64,000 nt of DNA from Halorarum halophilum (GTDB taxonomy: Archaea > Halobacteriota > Halobacteria > Halobacteriales > Haloferacaceae): NCBI RefSeq assembly GCF_013401515.1, contig NZ_CP058529.1, forward strand, positions 1,426,001-1,490,000, read 5' to 3'. Below the pieces are notes generated by a model. It was not told the origin of the DNA, did no database searches, and was given only the letters and a program-made list of their open reading frames with translations. Position numbers and translations under genes: made by a program. This document shows positions 8,901 to 16,734 of the stretch, one piece after another; positions within the stretch are counted from its first letter, which is position 1; every line of letters begins with the position of its first letter.

Positions 8901-9198
8901 CGTTGAGGCCGTCCAGTCGACGTTTGCGCAAACAGAACTCGTCAGCAAACAGACGCACGAGCGGACAATCCACGCGAACCGCGAGTTCCGGACGTCGCTC
9001 GAAGAGATGCTGACGACTCGCCAGCGGACGATCCTCGAGACCGCGTTCTACGCAGGATACTTCGAGTGGCCGCGGGACAGTTCCGGCGAAGAGGTCGCCG
9101 ACTCGCTCGATGTCGCACCGGCGACGTTCCACCAACACGCCCGTGGGGGGATGCAGAAACTCGTGAAAGCGTTCATCGACGACGCGCTGGCCGCCTAA
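5977..9198 (+). CDS. Multi-PAS/GAF bacterio-opsin-activator-type transcriptional regulator
   Basis: This 1073-residue cytoplasmic sensor-regulator has five PAS domains at about residues 35-135, 140-258, 262-390, 392-520 and 530-657. Each is followed by a coiled linker such as DITDRKEREEALRQER. A GAF domain (about 685-835), the BAT-associated domain (about 850-1000) and an HTH_10 helix-turn-helix follow (TTRQRTILETAFYAGYFEWP and ADSLDVAPATFHQHARGGMQ). There is no kinase domain, so it probably binds DNA in response to ligand, redox or light-type signals sensed by PAS/GAF. PAS3 and PAS4 are clearly a tandem internal duplication. Nothing upstream is co-directional and close, so it is likely transcribed alone. 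Confidence 0.9.
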   Translation: MAHDSPPDNIATDTTVSAESTPEPLNHEHFFRSILKTAQLDTLILDSDETVVFASETMSDVLGYPPDELVGRSVEDFVIEWDVSTLRSAAEGTDRLDVLTRHAAGGAVRVRADLREFQVGGHQLYAVFVRDSIDSETYEQTIDRYEAITGMTGYGVYQLDRDGYFRMVNEPIIEALGYSREDLLGEHASIVVDTADIPDFLTAIKTLLDGDDQIATVEFDAHTAADGTIPCEARLTLLRSDGSIQGTVGIVRDISDRKERAEELRQERGLIEHVLDTSPVGIGVITPDGDIARVNDRAEQVLGLTMEELSSQTFDASQRKLYNSEGNQVSPADLLSQVFDDCEQVIDTEFTLERPDGDHVWASISIAPMTDAAGDVEKAAIIATDITDRKEREEALRQERDVIEHILETSPVGVGVITPDGNISRVNDQAEELLGLTIEEITNQTLDVSQRRFYGASGQQVQPEDLLSRVFEDRERVLNSEFRLERPDGKRVWTALSIAPIENPDGDVEKAVVIATDISDRKEREKRLRESEGRLRQIAENINSAIWMADANLSEVLYINPAYEDITGRSRDSVYDNLIHHLDAVHPQDQRRVETAMKEVTETSRNAVTAIRFQEKYRVVQPDGSIRWVNGFAFPLQNEDGEVYRFVGVIDDITEVKEQQLELGHQRDELETLNQINTVIRRVNQGLVQAATRAEIESQVCETLAAAKLYHAAWIGEVDTGLRDVTPTTGDGLSTDSFGRAFDIDTVDAISMAVESGDIQLIRDVSRLPSGLPGPESSDDGAFGRGQPSAAVIPLIYKETVYDVLVAYSSRANAFSVREQAVLFELGKTIGLAINAVERKEALVADTVVELEFGFHDPTVFFVTASAELDAEFELEGITSQSDGTYLQYFTVPEIAPERVLDLASDDPGIEHARVVSVHDDDEQEGGALFEFIVDGPSLATALAEYGGTIQTARFTEGRGTIVAAFPQTADVRTVVEAVQSTFAQTELVSKQTHERTIHANREFRTSLEEMLTTRQRTILETAFYAGYFEWPRDSSGEEVADSLDVAPATFHQHARGGMQKLVKAFIDDALAA
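6760..7536 (+). repeat. Tandem PAS-unit duplication inside the regulator gene
   Basis: Two successive 129-codon units (about 6760-7146 and 7150-7536) encode near-equivalent PAS domains. They share 'SPVGxGVITPDG', 'RVNDxAE', 'PADLLSQVF/PEDLLSRVF', 'RPDGxxVWxxxSIAP' and 'GDVEKAxxIATDI'. This is an internal gene duplication. Confidence 0.8.
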
Positions 9199-9788
9199 CG
9201 CGCCACCGCCTGCTGCCGGTCGACTGCCGAGTGGACGACGCTGGGACGTACCGCTCGCCACAGGGCACCCGAACGGTTCGGGCTGTGGGGGAGCGACGAG
9301 GTAACGTAATTAGGCTGGCCGCTCCGGCATTCGTCGTCGGGATGTAGTGGATGACGGGAGGCCTAACTATGGTAGGCGCCGGGGCCAGTCCACCGACTGC
9401 GCCCGCCGCCGGCTTGGCGCGGTCCCAACGAAGCAATCGTCCCCACGTCCCCCATTCTCCTGCCGGGTCACACTGCGCCATCCACGCCGGCCGTCCCGTC
9501 GGGTGCGGTCGGGAGGTTTGGTTTCAAAGCCGACGTGGCGAGGACGCGAGTTGTAGTCGACCCAATCTCTGTAGGTCATCGGTCGTCGCGTCACGGCGAC
9601 TCGCCAGCGAACGAGATGCCCACACGTGATCACCGAAACGCATCAGAATTCAGTACGGTTCGGCCACCCCGGTTCACCAGCCACGTCCATTGATTGCCTG
9701 ACGAAATTTGTTGGTACATCAGCGAAGTGGGAGTATTGCGTTCTTTAGGACTCGTGACTTTGCCGCTCGCGTTCGTACCCGAGAGAGG
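9199..9788. other. Spacer without convincing genes
   Basis: Nearly 600 bases of GC-rich sequence lie between the PAS regulator and the next plus-strand gene. Several open frames exist on both strands, but they have arginine/proline-rich products typical of shadow frames, with no start signals or recognisable motifs. It may be decayed sequence. Confidence 0.35.
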
Positions 9789-10235
9789 ATGAGAGACAAC
9801 CGCCACCCGAGCGAGAAATGCAGTGTATCCACAGTCACGAGCGTGGACGATCGGGGAAGGGAGTGGCCGCACCTCCACACCAACCAGGGGTCGCTCATTG
9901 CAGACGGCGGGAAGTCGGTATCCGACCGTCCGTTAGAGGGACTGGTCCGGGAGTACGACCGGTACATCTTGTACCATCTGCTGGAGCATGAATCGACCGA
10001 GTTCGACGAGCTCGTTGACGTAATTGCGGCCATCGAGACGGGCGACACAGCGGCGGGATCCCCCGATGCTGTCCGCACGAGGATCGCGGTGGAGCTGTAT
10101 CATGTGCGGCTCCCAAAATTGGATGACCTCGGCCTCATCGAGTACGACCACGACAGTGGAATCATCCGCTATGGAAATCCCCCACCGTACGTCGAGAAGG
10201 TCCTCCACCTCACCCAAGATTTTGACGATGCCTAA
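9789..10235 (+). CDS. DUF7344-like winged-helix protein
   Basis: This protein of about 148 residues contains the haloarchaeal DUF7344-type pattern. 'LVREYDRYILYHLLEHESTEFDELVDVIA' begins a helical bundle, 'RTRIAVELYHVRLPKLDDLGLIEYDHDSGIIRY' forms the recognition helix and wing, and a C-terminal helix 'YVEKVLHLTQDF' follows. Such proteins are probable transcription regulators. Start candidates are ATG 9789 and GTG 9843; the domain begins about residue 45, so either is possible. It stands alone. Confidence 0.75.
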   Translation: MRDNRHPSEKCSVSTVTSVDDRGREWPHLHTNQGSLIADGGKSVSDRPLEGLVREYDRYILYHLLEHESTEFDELVDVIAAIETGDTAAGSPDAVRTRIAVELYHVRLPKLDDLGLIEYDHDSGIIRYGNPPPYVEKVLHLTQDFDDA

Positions 10236-10520
10236 TCGCTCGTAGCAGGGCGTCCTCGCTCGCTCAGTCTCACGGCGACACCGCACCGTCTGAAGGCCGA
10301 CCGACATCCGAATAGCGGGGTGGGAGCCCGGAGACGTACCAGCATGTCATGACGGCAGCGGCACGTCCGGACGGATGACTGTGACGTGAGGAGCACTAAC
10401 GCAGGTGTGTCGGATTTCGAAGTCGGTCACTTCCTCATTCCACATTTCGAGGACTCGGGGACTCACGAGCGAAGGGTGCGGAGAAAACTTCACTATGGAT
10501 GAACATGTTAACCTGTTCAA

Positions 10521-10697
10521 ATGAATGAACTCCCTCCTGCCGACTGGCTCGCATGTCCCAACTGTGGCGCTGCCGACGTTGCGATCAGTCAATTGCTCCC
10601 GCAGCCGACCGCCGAGGTCCGGCTGTTCTTCCGATGCGGGACGTGTGGCGCCAGGAGTGGTCGGGTGCGGGTGATGCAGGGTGACACGAGCAGCTGA
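10521..10697 (+). CDS. Small CPxCG zinc-ribbon protein
   Basis: A 58-codon gene encodes two zinc-knuckle pairs: 'ACPNCGAADVAI' (Cys12, Cys15) and 'FFRCGTCGARSG' (Cys39, Cys42). The spacing and acidic start (MNELPPADW) match the widespread haloarchaeal CPxCG micro-protein class. Members of this class are known to bind zinc, and some affect motility or biofilm formation. Two in-frame ATGs (10521, 10525 region) occur; 10521 gives the natural N-terminus. It is one of five such miniature zinc proteins in the window. Confidence 0.65.
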   Translation: MNELPPADWLACPNCGAADVAISQLLPQPTAEVRLFFRCGTCGARSGRVRVMQGDTSS

Positions 10698-10987
10698 CGT
10701 GACTGTCGCCACGTCGATGAGCTCGGTTTCTTACTGGCAGTCAGTTTGGAAGTGTAGAATGGTTCACCGGAGCGCTCGTTCCCGTTCGCCAGGGCGAGAC
10801 GACACTCCGGGCCGGACGACGGCGATTCGCTGGAAGACGCCAGTCAGTGCCCGGTTTCGGTGCGGACATGGTGGACACCCGCTCGAGAAACCGCCCCGCA
10901 TCCCAGTTGTCAAGCCCATCGGAACCGGCGCTTGTCCCTGGTATGTAGCCTGTACTGAAGTACTCCCATCACTACATATTCTCGTGC

Positions 10988-12379
10988 ATGACGAGCCCCG
11001 AGCCCCGCAGACGGCAGGTGCTGCAAACGCTTGGCGCAACCAGCGTCGCGACGGCACTTGCCGGCTGTGTGGGGCTGTTCGGGGACAGTGACCGGTCCTC
11101 GGCTCCGGAAGAGCCACACTCCTCCCCGTCGAATCAGACGCCGACGGAGACGCCAATGCTACCCACCGACCAACCGCCGTACGCCGACCAGTTCGACACG
11201 GTCGTCGATCTGGCTGCAGCGGGGGCCGAGACGTCAGGGGAGACGTCGGTCGTCAGCCTTCTGGAGGAGACGATGGCCGACGACACACTCGTGTATCTCC
11301 CTGCCGGCCGGTATCAGCTGGACGCGAGAGTCCAGTGTCTGGAATTCGAAAACCTCGGGATCGTCGGCCCTGAGGCCGTCATCGTGCCTGCGGCCGGGTT
11401 CAGTGACTACTTCTTCGATCTCGGCCGACCCGACCGAGCCTCGGGTCTGCTGGTCGAGGGGCTCACGTTCGACTTCCGGGCACCACAGACGGGATCGCGT
11501 CCACTGAACGCGCTGGTTGCGGACGACCTGCTCGTTCGCGATCTCGACGTGGTCGGGGCACAGGACGCGGGCGGGGAAGGGCTTCGCGTCGACGTAACGC
11601 ACCCGGAGGGAACTGGCGTCGTCGACCGGCTGCGGCTCCCGGACGGGGCCACTGTCCCGGGAGTCACCGGCTGTTTCGTCGGCAGTACGCACCGGGGGAA
11701 CATTCGGTTTCAGGACTGCCGGATCGAGGGCTACCACGATAACGGCCTGTACGCTGATCCCGACCACGGATCCGTCGAGGTCATCGGCGGCTACTACGCG
11801 AACTCGAACATCTCGAACGTCCGTGTCGGCGCCGACAGCGTCGTCCGCAACGTCCACGTCCGGTGTGACAGTGCCCCCGCCTCGTACACCAACATGCGCG
11901 GGATTCGGCTCACGCACGGGCAAGACGTGCTCGTCGACAACTGTACCGTCGAGATGGAGCAGGTCACCGGAAGCGATGGGGGAATCGCCCTCGGCAAATC
12001 GCTTGCGTCGGCGACCGTTCGGAACACCGAGATCAGGATCGATGCGGACGGCATCAACGCAATCAAGGTCAAACACGCCGTCGATCCCGTTCGCGCAGAC
12101 CGAGCGATCAGTTTCGAGGACGTCACGATCACGGGGACGGCGGCGGACGACGCGGCCATTGAAATCAACGAACGGACGGCCTGTACGGTCGACGGGTGTA
12201 CGATCGAGCAGGACGGGGCAAACCGGGACGGGCTTCGATTTGAACACGGGGCTGAGGCAGTCATCCGTAACACACGTGTTGACGTGACCGGTCGCCCGCT
12301 CGTGTCCGTCGATGATTCGGTGGTCAACGTCCTGGGGTCGCACCCGCCTTCGATGAACACGGATCCGGAGGAGGGATAA
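10988..12379 (+). CDS. Secreted right-handed beta-helix lipoprotein
   Basis: This 463-residue exported protein has a twin-arginine signal (EPRRRQVLQTLGATSVATAL) ending in a lipobox AGC, so it is probably lipid-anchored on the outer face of the membrane. A Thr/Ser/Pro-rich spacer follows. From about residue 95 there are repeated short strands of parallel-beta-helix type: 'DTLVYLPAGRYQLD', 'LLVEGLTFDF', 'IRFQDCRIEGYHDNGLYAD', 'VEVIGGYYANS', 'TVRNTEIRIDADG' and 'AVIRNTRVDVTG'. These folds bind or cleave polysaccharide, but no catalytic set is recognisable here. It may handle surface or environmental glycans. Confidence 0.85.
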   Translation: MTSPEPRRRQVLQTLGATSVATALAGCVGLFGDSDRSSAPEEPHSSPSNQTPTETPMLPTDQPPYADQFDTVVDLAAAGAETSGETSVVSLLEETMADDTLVYLPAGRYQLDARVQCLEFENLGIVGPEAVIVPAAGFSDYFFDLGRPDRASGLLVEGLTFDFRAPQTGSRPLNALVADDLLVRDLDVVGAQDAGGEGLRVDVTHPEGTGVVDRLRLPDGATVPGVTGCFVGSTHRGNIRFQDCRIEGYHDNGLYADPDHGSVEVIGGYYANSNISNVRVGADSVVRNVHVRCDSAPASYTNMRGIRLTHGQDVLVDNCTVEMEQVTGSDGGIALGKSLASATVRNTEIRIDADGINAIKVKHAVDPVRADRAISFEDVTITGTAADDAAIEINERTACTVDGCTIEQDGANRDGLRFEHGAEAVIRNTRVDVTGRPLVSVDDSVVNVLGSHPPSMNTDPEEG

Positions 12380-12452
12380 CCCAGTCAGTGCTCGCCACCG
12401 ACCGGCCGTACTGGTATTGGGATGGACACTCGAGACCCAATCGACGGCTCCG

Positions 12453-12941
12453 TCACTCGTTCTGTGCGCGCTTGACTGTCCACATGACTGCTGCAAGTGA
12501 GCCTGTGAGGAGGGCTGGCCAACGGTCGCTGCTGAGGTACAGCCCTGGAGACGGGATGTGGTAGGTCGAGAGCGGCCAGAGCAGGGGGTAAGAGGAGCCC
12601 GTAACGTTCAGGAGCATCGCATCGAGGGCGTGGTGGGAGAAAGCGCCGAGGAGCAGGAGCGCGAGGACCTGGCGTCGGTGGTGCGGGGCGACAAGGAGTG
12701 CACCAACCGATGCGGCGAGGAGCGACCCGAACGGAGTGTGGATGGCGAACCAGGAAAAGGGGAGGCCGATGGCCTGTTCGACGACCATCGACGGGACGAG
12801 GAGCTCGATCTTGGTGAGGTCCGGGAGGAGTGTGCCGAGCATGGCGACCGTCACGTATGGTGGAGTGATGCGGTCGTCACGGAGCGAGAGCAGCGTCGCG
12901 AGGCAGTAGCCGACGAGGACGTGGGTGAGAATATCCGGCAT
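12453..12941 (-). CDS. YdjM-like membrane-bound metal-dependent hydrolase family protein
   Basis: This 162-residue polytopic membrane protein starts 'MPDILTHVLVGYCLATLLSL' and continues with 'LGTLLPDLTK', 'FAIHTPFGSLLAASVGALLV' and 'LLLGAFSHHALDAMLL'. The spaced His/Asp residues (H7, the PD pair, H-T-P and SHHALD) are the hallmark of the YdjM/LexA-regulated membrane hydrolase-like family. About four membrane segments are visible. The ATG follows directly on the stop of the upstream minus-strand gene (TAAATG), so the two form an operon. Confidence 0.8.
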   Translation of the reverse strand: MPDILTHVLVGYCLATLLSLRDDRITPPYVTVAMLGTLLPDLTKIELLVPSMVVEQAIGLPFSWFAIHTPFGSLLAASVGALLVAPHHRRQVLALLLLGAFSHHALDAMLLNVTGSSYPLLWPLSTYHIPSPGLYLSSDRWPALLTGSLAAVMWTVKRAQNE

Positions 12942-13454
12942 TTATCGCTCCCCATCCATGGCTGTCGACTCCGTCCAGGGGACGAGAGCGTAGTGGTCGA
13001 GATCGGGACGCCAGTGCCGGAGCAGTCTCGCGAGCACGAGAAGGCCGCCGAGGAACGAGACGACGTACATGTAGGTGAGTTCCCATGGTTCGCGGACGAC
13101 GGTTCGCTCGGCCTGGACTTCATTCGTCGCGGTGAGCGTTCCAAATACGATGAGTTGGTCGCCTTCGGCGACAGTCACGTGGTCGCTGGTGGTGACCGTG
13201 AATCTCGCGCGCTCGACCCCGGAGTCTGCGGTAATGACGAGCGGGTCGGTCGCAACGACGGTCCCGCTGAGCGACACCCGTTCGCCGACGTACTCGTCGG
13301 GGTAGGAGACGACTTCGTCGGTCCCCGGGTAGGCGTTCTGTGCCGGGTTGGGGTCGACAGTTCCGAACGCGACGAACGACACGCCGACGGCGAGGAGGAG
13401 GGCGATGATGAGTGTGTAGCGGGGCCATCCGGCGAGGTCGGCAAACGACTGCAC
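12942..13454 (-). CDS. Membrane-anchored OB-fold-like protein of unknown function
   Basis: Starting from the GTG at 13454, this protein of about 170 residues has an N-terminal membrane helix (PRYTLIIALLLAVGVSFVAF). An extracytoplasmic domain follows with short beta strands (YVGERVSLSGTVVATDPLVI, ARFTVTTSDHVTVAEGDQLIVFGTL) that resemble an OB-fold. A second membrane helix (LTYMYVVSFLGGLLVLARLL) and a short cytoplasmic tail end it. The frame extends upstream to 13643, but that part is Arg/Cys-rich and unlikely. It is cotranscribed with the YdjM-like gene. The beta domain recalls NfeD/CcmE-like OB domains, without certainty. Confidence 0.65.
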   Translation of the reverse strand: MQSFADLAGWPRYTLIIALLLAVGVSFVAFGTVDPNPAQNAYPGTDEVVSYPDEYVGERVSLSGTVVATDPLVITADSGVERARFTVTTSDHVTVAEGDQLIVFGTLTATNEVQAERTVVREPWELTYMYVVSFLGGLLVLARLLRHWRPDLDHYALVPWTESTAMDGER

Positions 13455-13686
13455 GGCTGGTTGCGAGCGCGCCTTGCAGGTAATCCCGTCGCATCTGGTG
13501 GGATGGCGCTCGGTGGTCGTAGATTCGGGGCGAGGGCAGAATCCGCGTACGCGGGTTGGTGCTCGGTTCAGGCACCGACGTGGGATGCGGGCGTCGGTCG
13601 CTTCCTGAATCTCGATACAGCAAAATAAGACAATTATAATCATGCTTCAGCAACTGCTAAGGCCTGAGACTCCGTTTCTGTGTCCT

Positions 13687-13860
13687 ATGGTCGATGAACG
13701 ACTGGAATCAAGTCAGGCTCCCCACGCTGTTGGACGGTGTCTCGCGTGTGGACGGATCTACCCAGTTCGATGGACACGGGACGACCAGTTGCAACCGATG
13801 GGGACAGCTGGCTCATGCCGATGTGGAAATCCCGAATTCGAACTCCATCCAAGCACGTAG
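13687..13860 (+). CDS. Small zinc-ribbon protein
   Basis: This 57-residue protein carries two cysteine pairs, 'GRCLACGRIYPVRW' and 'GSCRCGNPEFELH', in the arrangement of a rubredoxin-like or HVO-type zinc ribbon. The ATG at 13687 starts 'MVDERLESSQ', suited to a haloarchaeal protein. It probably binds one zinc ion and may bind nucleic acid or a protein partner. It points away from the preceding minus-strand operon. Confidence 0.55.
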   Translation: MVDERLESSQAPHAVGRCLACGRIYPVRWTRDDQLQPMGTAGSCRCGNPEFELHPST

Positions 13861-14232
13861 GGCACTGACGAAAGACGGGGCCACACGCCGGAACATGGAA
13901 CCGCCCGACCAAATCCTGCTGGTTGCTGTCGCTACTCGGGACGGGATCAGGCTCCTCCCCGTCGGTGGAGAACGTGCTCGCGGGTTCACCAAGGCAGGCT
14001 CCCGATGGGTGGAGTCGGATGGAAGGCGGTGCCCCGCAAGCAGCGGAGCGGGGCACCCCTACAAGTTGACAAGGAACACGCCACCACGGACTATCTGGCG
14101 GCTCCCGACCTCGGGTTGCGACGGTCGCGATATAGGCTTTCTGTCCCGCTGTCGGCCCCCTTCATCAGCTCCCGGTGAGCGGAGGTAGGTACGTCGTGGT
14201 GGATTGCTCCTGACTTCCGACCGACGCGCTGG
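13861..14232. other. Spacer with possible short gene
   Basis: After the small zinc protein a possible plus-strand frame runs from ATG 13895 to 14188. It starts MEPPDQILLVAVATRDGIRL, which reads like protein, but the later part is Arg/Pro-rich and unconvincing. It may be a truncated gene of about 45 codons broken near 14020. A strong hairpin lies at 14029-14056. Confidence 0.25.
14029..14056. repeat. Perfect 9-bp inverted repeat
   Basis: GTGCCCCGC at 14029-14037 and GCGGGGCAC at 14048-14056 are separated by 10 bases. The strong GC stem lacks a following T-run, so it may be a recombination or element end rather than a terminator. Confidence 0.5.
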
Positions 14233-14811
14233 ATGACCGACAGCGAGTTCGTTGACGGAAGTCGACCCCACCGGGGGTGGCGCTCGACGAGGTGTATCGG
14301 TGACGGAGGAGCGGTGATAATATCGGAGACAGGACTGACAATTTTGCCGATCGACAGGGAGGCGTTCACCGCGGCCAGCGACGAGGAACTGGCCGAGGAG
14401 ACGAACGCTGAGACGGTCGTTCGGTTCCGCGCCGAGAATACTGACACGGCGATCACGCCCTCCACGATCGCGGCGGGGATAGCCGTACAGATGCGCTTGA
14501 TGAGCACGGTTCTCCAGAGGCTCAGAGTACGGAATCCCGTCCAGCATCAGGGCGACTATTGGGCACTTTGTGCCGAGAAAACTGTTCGAGAGCCGTTTCG
14601 TTCCAGCGAACGCTGGAGGACCTGGATGAGCAGTGTGGAGCCGAAGACCTGGAGGGGTGGCCATGATGATGTCTTGCGGGCGTCAGACAAACGTGCGCTG
14701 CATTTCACTTGGAACTGGCTGACACGACCGGCATGCGCTCCTGATGAAGCTGGGGTAACGGGAGTGACCAATAGAGACACAATTTGCTTGATGGCGCCGA
14801 TTTGCTTCTGA
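14233..14811 (+). CDS. Uncertain gene, possibly a remnant
   Basis: The plus-strand frame has a credible acidic middle (LPIDREAFTAASDEELAEET then NAETVVRFRAENTDTAI) but an unconvincing beginning and end. The C-terminal third is rich in Arg/Trp and looks untranslated. A broken gene with intact codons only from about 14310 to 14510 would explain this. The minus-strand frame opposite is Ser-rich and probably a shadow. No family is recognised. Confidence 0.25.
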   Translation: MTDSEFVDGSRPHRGWRSTRCIGDGGAVIISETGLTILPIDREAFTAASDEELAEETNAETVVRFRAENTDTAITPSTIAAGIAVQMRLMSTVLQRLRVRNPVQHQGDYWALCAEKTVREPFRSSERWRTWMSSVEPKTWRGGHDDVLRASDKRALHFTWNWLTRPACAPDEAGVTGVTNRDTICLMAPICF

Positions 14812-14951
14812 CGTTTCCTCAAACAACCGGGTTTCGAATTTGATAATTTGGACACTGGGTTTATTTCCTACTTCCCAGTTCATTAACTCAGACTCAACGC
14901 CTCGCAGGGGAGATCCCCAAGCACGAGGCTCCGGGTCGAAGGAATACACAA

Positions 14952-15401
14952 ATGGAATTCAAAAACTTACTCGCAGACGAACGTGCGGTCAGCCCCGTGA
15001 TCGGGGTCATCCTCATGGTTGCAATTACAGTGATCCTCGCGGCCGTCATCGGGACGTTCGTGCTGGGTCTCGGGAACAACCTGCAGGAGACCTCGCCGAA
15101 CGCGAACTTCCAGTTCGATTACGAAGAACGTACTGATGGCAATGGATACAACGTCACCGCGACCCACCACGGTGGGGTGACGATCAACGGTGATAACGCT
15201 AACAGCCTTACGCTGAATGCCTCTGAGATGCATGACGGTGCTACCCCAAATGGAATAGCGTTCACAGACTTCGACAATGGTGTGAGCTCTGGTGATTCGG
15301 AGACCTTACACGAAGTAGCATCTGGTTCTGACGTTCGCGTGATTTGGACGTCGACGAACGGTGGCAACTCCCAGACGCTCGCTGAAGGCCAGGTTCCCTA
15401 A
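14952..15401 (+). CDS. pilA: Type IV pilin (archaeal PilA family)
   Basis: This 149-residue class III pilin precursor has a short charged leader ending 'LADERAVSPVIGVILMVAIT'. The hydrophobic H-domain continues 'VILAAVIGTFVLGLGNN', the hallmark of archaeal pilins processed by PibD and assembled into adhesion pili. The exported domain (about 110 residues) is beta-rich and ends 'GSDVRVIWTSTNGGNSQTLA'. The gene is followed after six bases by a paralogue, so the two form an operon. An AT-rich stretch with 'gggtttatttcc' about 90 bases upstream probably holds the promoter. Confidence 0.93.
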   Translation: MEFKNLLADERAVSPVIGVILMVAITVILAAVIGTFVLGLGNNLQETSPNANFQFDYEERTDGNGYNVTATHHGGVTINGDNANSLTLNASEMHDGATPNGIAFTDFDNGVSSGDSETLHEVASGSDVRVIWTSTNGGNSQTLAEGQVP

Positions 15402-15407
15402 TCCACG

Positions 15408-15851
15408 ATGAATTTCCAAGACCTCTACACTGACGATCGGGCTGTGAGCCCCGTCATCGGGGTCATCCTCATGGTTGCAATTACTGTGATCCTCGCGGCC
15501 GTCATTGGAACGTTCGTGCTGGGTCTCGGAAACAACCTGCAGCAGACCTCACCGAATGCGAACTTCGACTTCGATTACTCGTCGGCCGGGAACAGCCAGT
15601 ACAACGTGGAAGCGATCCACGAAGGAGGGGCGACCCTGAACGAGGATAACACGGGAACGCTGAACCTCACAGACGCAAATGGGAACAGCGACTCGTTCGA
15701 TCTTCCTGTGAGCTCCGGTGACTCGGCGCTCCTTGACGGAAACGATGGTCGTGATGGTCCGGTTGCTGCTGGTACCGAGGTCCGCGTCATCTGGACGTCG
15801 CCGGACGGTGGTACCTCACAGGCCCTCGCAGAAGGCAAGACCCCGAACTAA
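15408..15851 (+). CDS. pilA: Type IV pilin (archaeal PilA family), paralogue
   Basis: This 147-residue pilin is paralogous to the one just upstream. The H-domain (AVSPVIGVILMVAITVILAA then VIGTFVLGLGNNLQ) is identical at protein level and nearly so in DNA, and the C-terminus also matches (EVRVIWTSPDGGTSQALAEG). The central exported region differs in sequence and length, as expected for pilin subunits whose surface varies. The start ATG lies six bases after the stop of the first pilin. A T-rich stretch (cgtttttctgg) about 25 bases after the stop may terminate the operon. Confidence 0.93.
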   Translation: MNFQDLYTDDRAVSPVIGVILMVAITVILAAVIGTFVLGLGNNLQQTSPNANFDFDYSSAGNSQYNVEAIHEGGATLNEDNTGTLNLTDANGNSDSFDLPVSSGDSALLDGNDGRDGPVAAGTEVRVIWTSPDGGTSQALAEGKTPN

Positions 15852-15927
15852 TCGGTTCGACTTTCTAACAACGTTTTTCTGGCATCAACCGGGAACAGCG
15901 AAGCTATACTGGAACGAGGTAGCCAGA

Positions 15928-16734
15928 GTGACTCTCTCAGCCATCCAACAAGCGTTCGTAAATACCTATAGCCCGCCCAATGCCGCGAACCCGGTGGACG
16001 TCGTAGAGGACTTCGAACGGGCTCGTGCGTATGCGGTGCGCCATCCGGACCACGGCCGAAATCGGGCTGGTGCCAATCTCAACATGGATCCCGGGCGAAT
16101 CCGCGGATGGATTAACGAGACGTCGAAACCTGATCTCGTCCGCGGTCTTGAGTACGCGCGTGAGCGTTCGTGGCTCAATATCCACCGAGGGGGCCAAGAG
16201 CAATCTGCGCTTGCAGTGCTTGTCGCGGGCCTATACGCATGTGGGGGCATTGCCGTGAATTGGGTTCCCGCATGGACACCGGAGACTGACCGAGCGCACG
16301 AACTCATCACCGATGCGCTGGATGAGTTGGCAGGTGGCTACACGTCACGGCACGAAGATAGTGAGAAGCCAACGGAGTTCCTCCCCGAAGACAGTCCTAG
16401 CGTCTTCGGTCGGGTACTTGTCGCGTATGGCGCCCCTCAGGGAGACAAGAACGCGGAGTCCGTCACCGGTCTTCCGGAGTGGTTGCTCGACGCGCCGATC
16501 ACGACTCGCCTCCCGGCAGTCGAGTTGTTCATCCTCGAGCGGGGGATCTACTACGACTCGAAGGATACGATCACCCTCCAGTGCCGGAATCGACGTCCCG
16601 CCTATCGTGCAGACCTGGCCGCGCTCATCCGATCGGTCACTGATGGCTCCGTCGAAGCAAAGGCCAATGTGGTGATCTCAGCGAAAGCAGCCCGGGAACT
16701 TGGATTTGGGAGAGGAGACGCGCTTCGGACGTAA
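15928..16734 (+). CDS. Haloarchaeal protein of unknown function, possible N-terminal HTH
   Basis: Taking the GTG at 15928 as start gives 268 residues beginning 'TLSAIQQAFVNTYSPPNAAN'. The first 80 residues look like a helix-turn-helix module: 'VVEDFERARAYAVRHPDHGR', then 'NLDMDPGRIRGWI'-type text as read here (NLNMDPGRIRGWINETSKPD). The rest is a mixed alpha/beta domain (LAVLVAGLYACGGIAVNW, VFGRVLVAYGAPQGDKN, FILERGIYYDSKDTITLQCR). The second half recalls the layout of LAGLIDADG-like homing-endonuclease folds, but I see no clear catalytic motif. It begins 76 bases after the pilin stop and may be a regulator of the pilin operon or unrelated. Confidence 0.65.
   Translation: MTLSAIQQAFVNTYSPPNAANPVDVVEDFERARAYAVRHPDHGRNRAGANLNMDPGRIRGWINETSKPDLVRGLEYARERSWLNIHRGGQEQSALAVLVAGLYACGGIAVNWVPAWTPETDRAHELITDALDELAGGYTSRHEDSEKPTEFLPEDSPSVFGRVLVAYGAPQGDKNAESVTGLPEWLLDAPITTRLPAVELFILERGIYYDSKDTITLQCRNRRPAYRADLAALIRSVTDGSVEAKANVVISAKAARELGFGRGDALRT

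Noticed and set aside
9199-9788. Small genes in the spacer after the PAS regulator
   Set aside because: Frames on both strands give Arg/Pro-rich products and no ribosome or promoter signals.
11234-12496. A 420-codon minus-strand frame opposite the beta-helix lipoprotein
   Set aside because: It is a shadow of a repeat-rich gene. The plus strand has a Tat signal, a lipobox and beta-helix periodicity.
12558-13628. A 356-codon plus-strand frame over the membrane operon
   Set aside because: The minus strand encodes a recognisable YdjM-like protein and a membrane OB-like protein with coupled start/stop. The plus frame is an acidic-looking shadow without motifs or start signals.
14091-14507. Minus-strand frame in the uncertain 14.1-14.8 kb region as a membrane protein
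   Set aside because: The Ser-rich, acid-poor product fits a shadow of the acidic plus-strand segment; neither strand gives a complete convincing gene.
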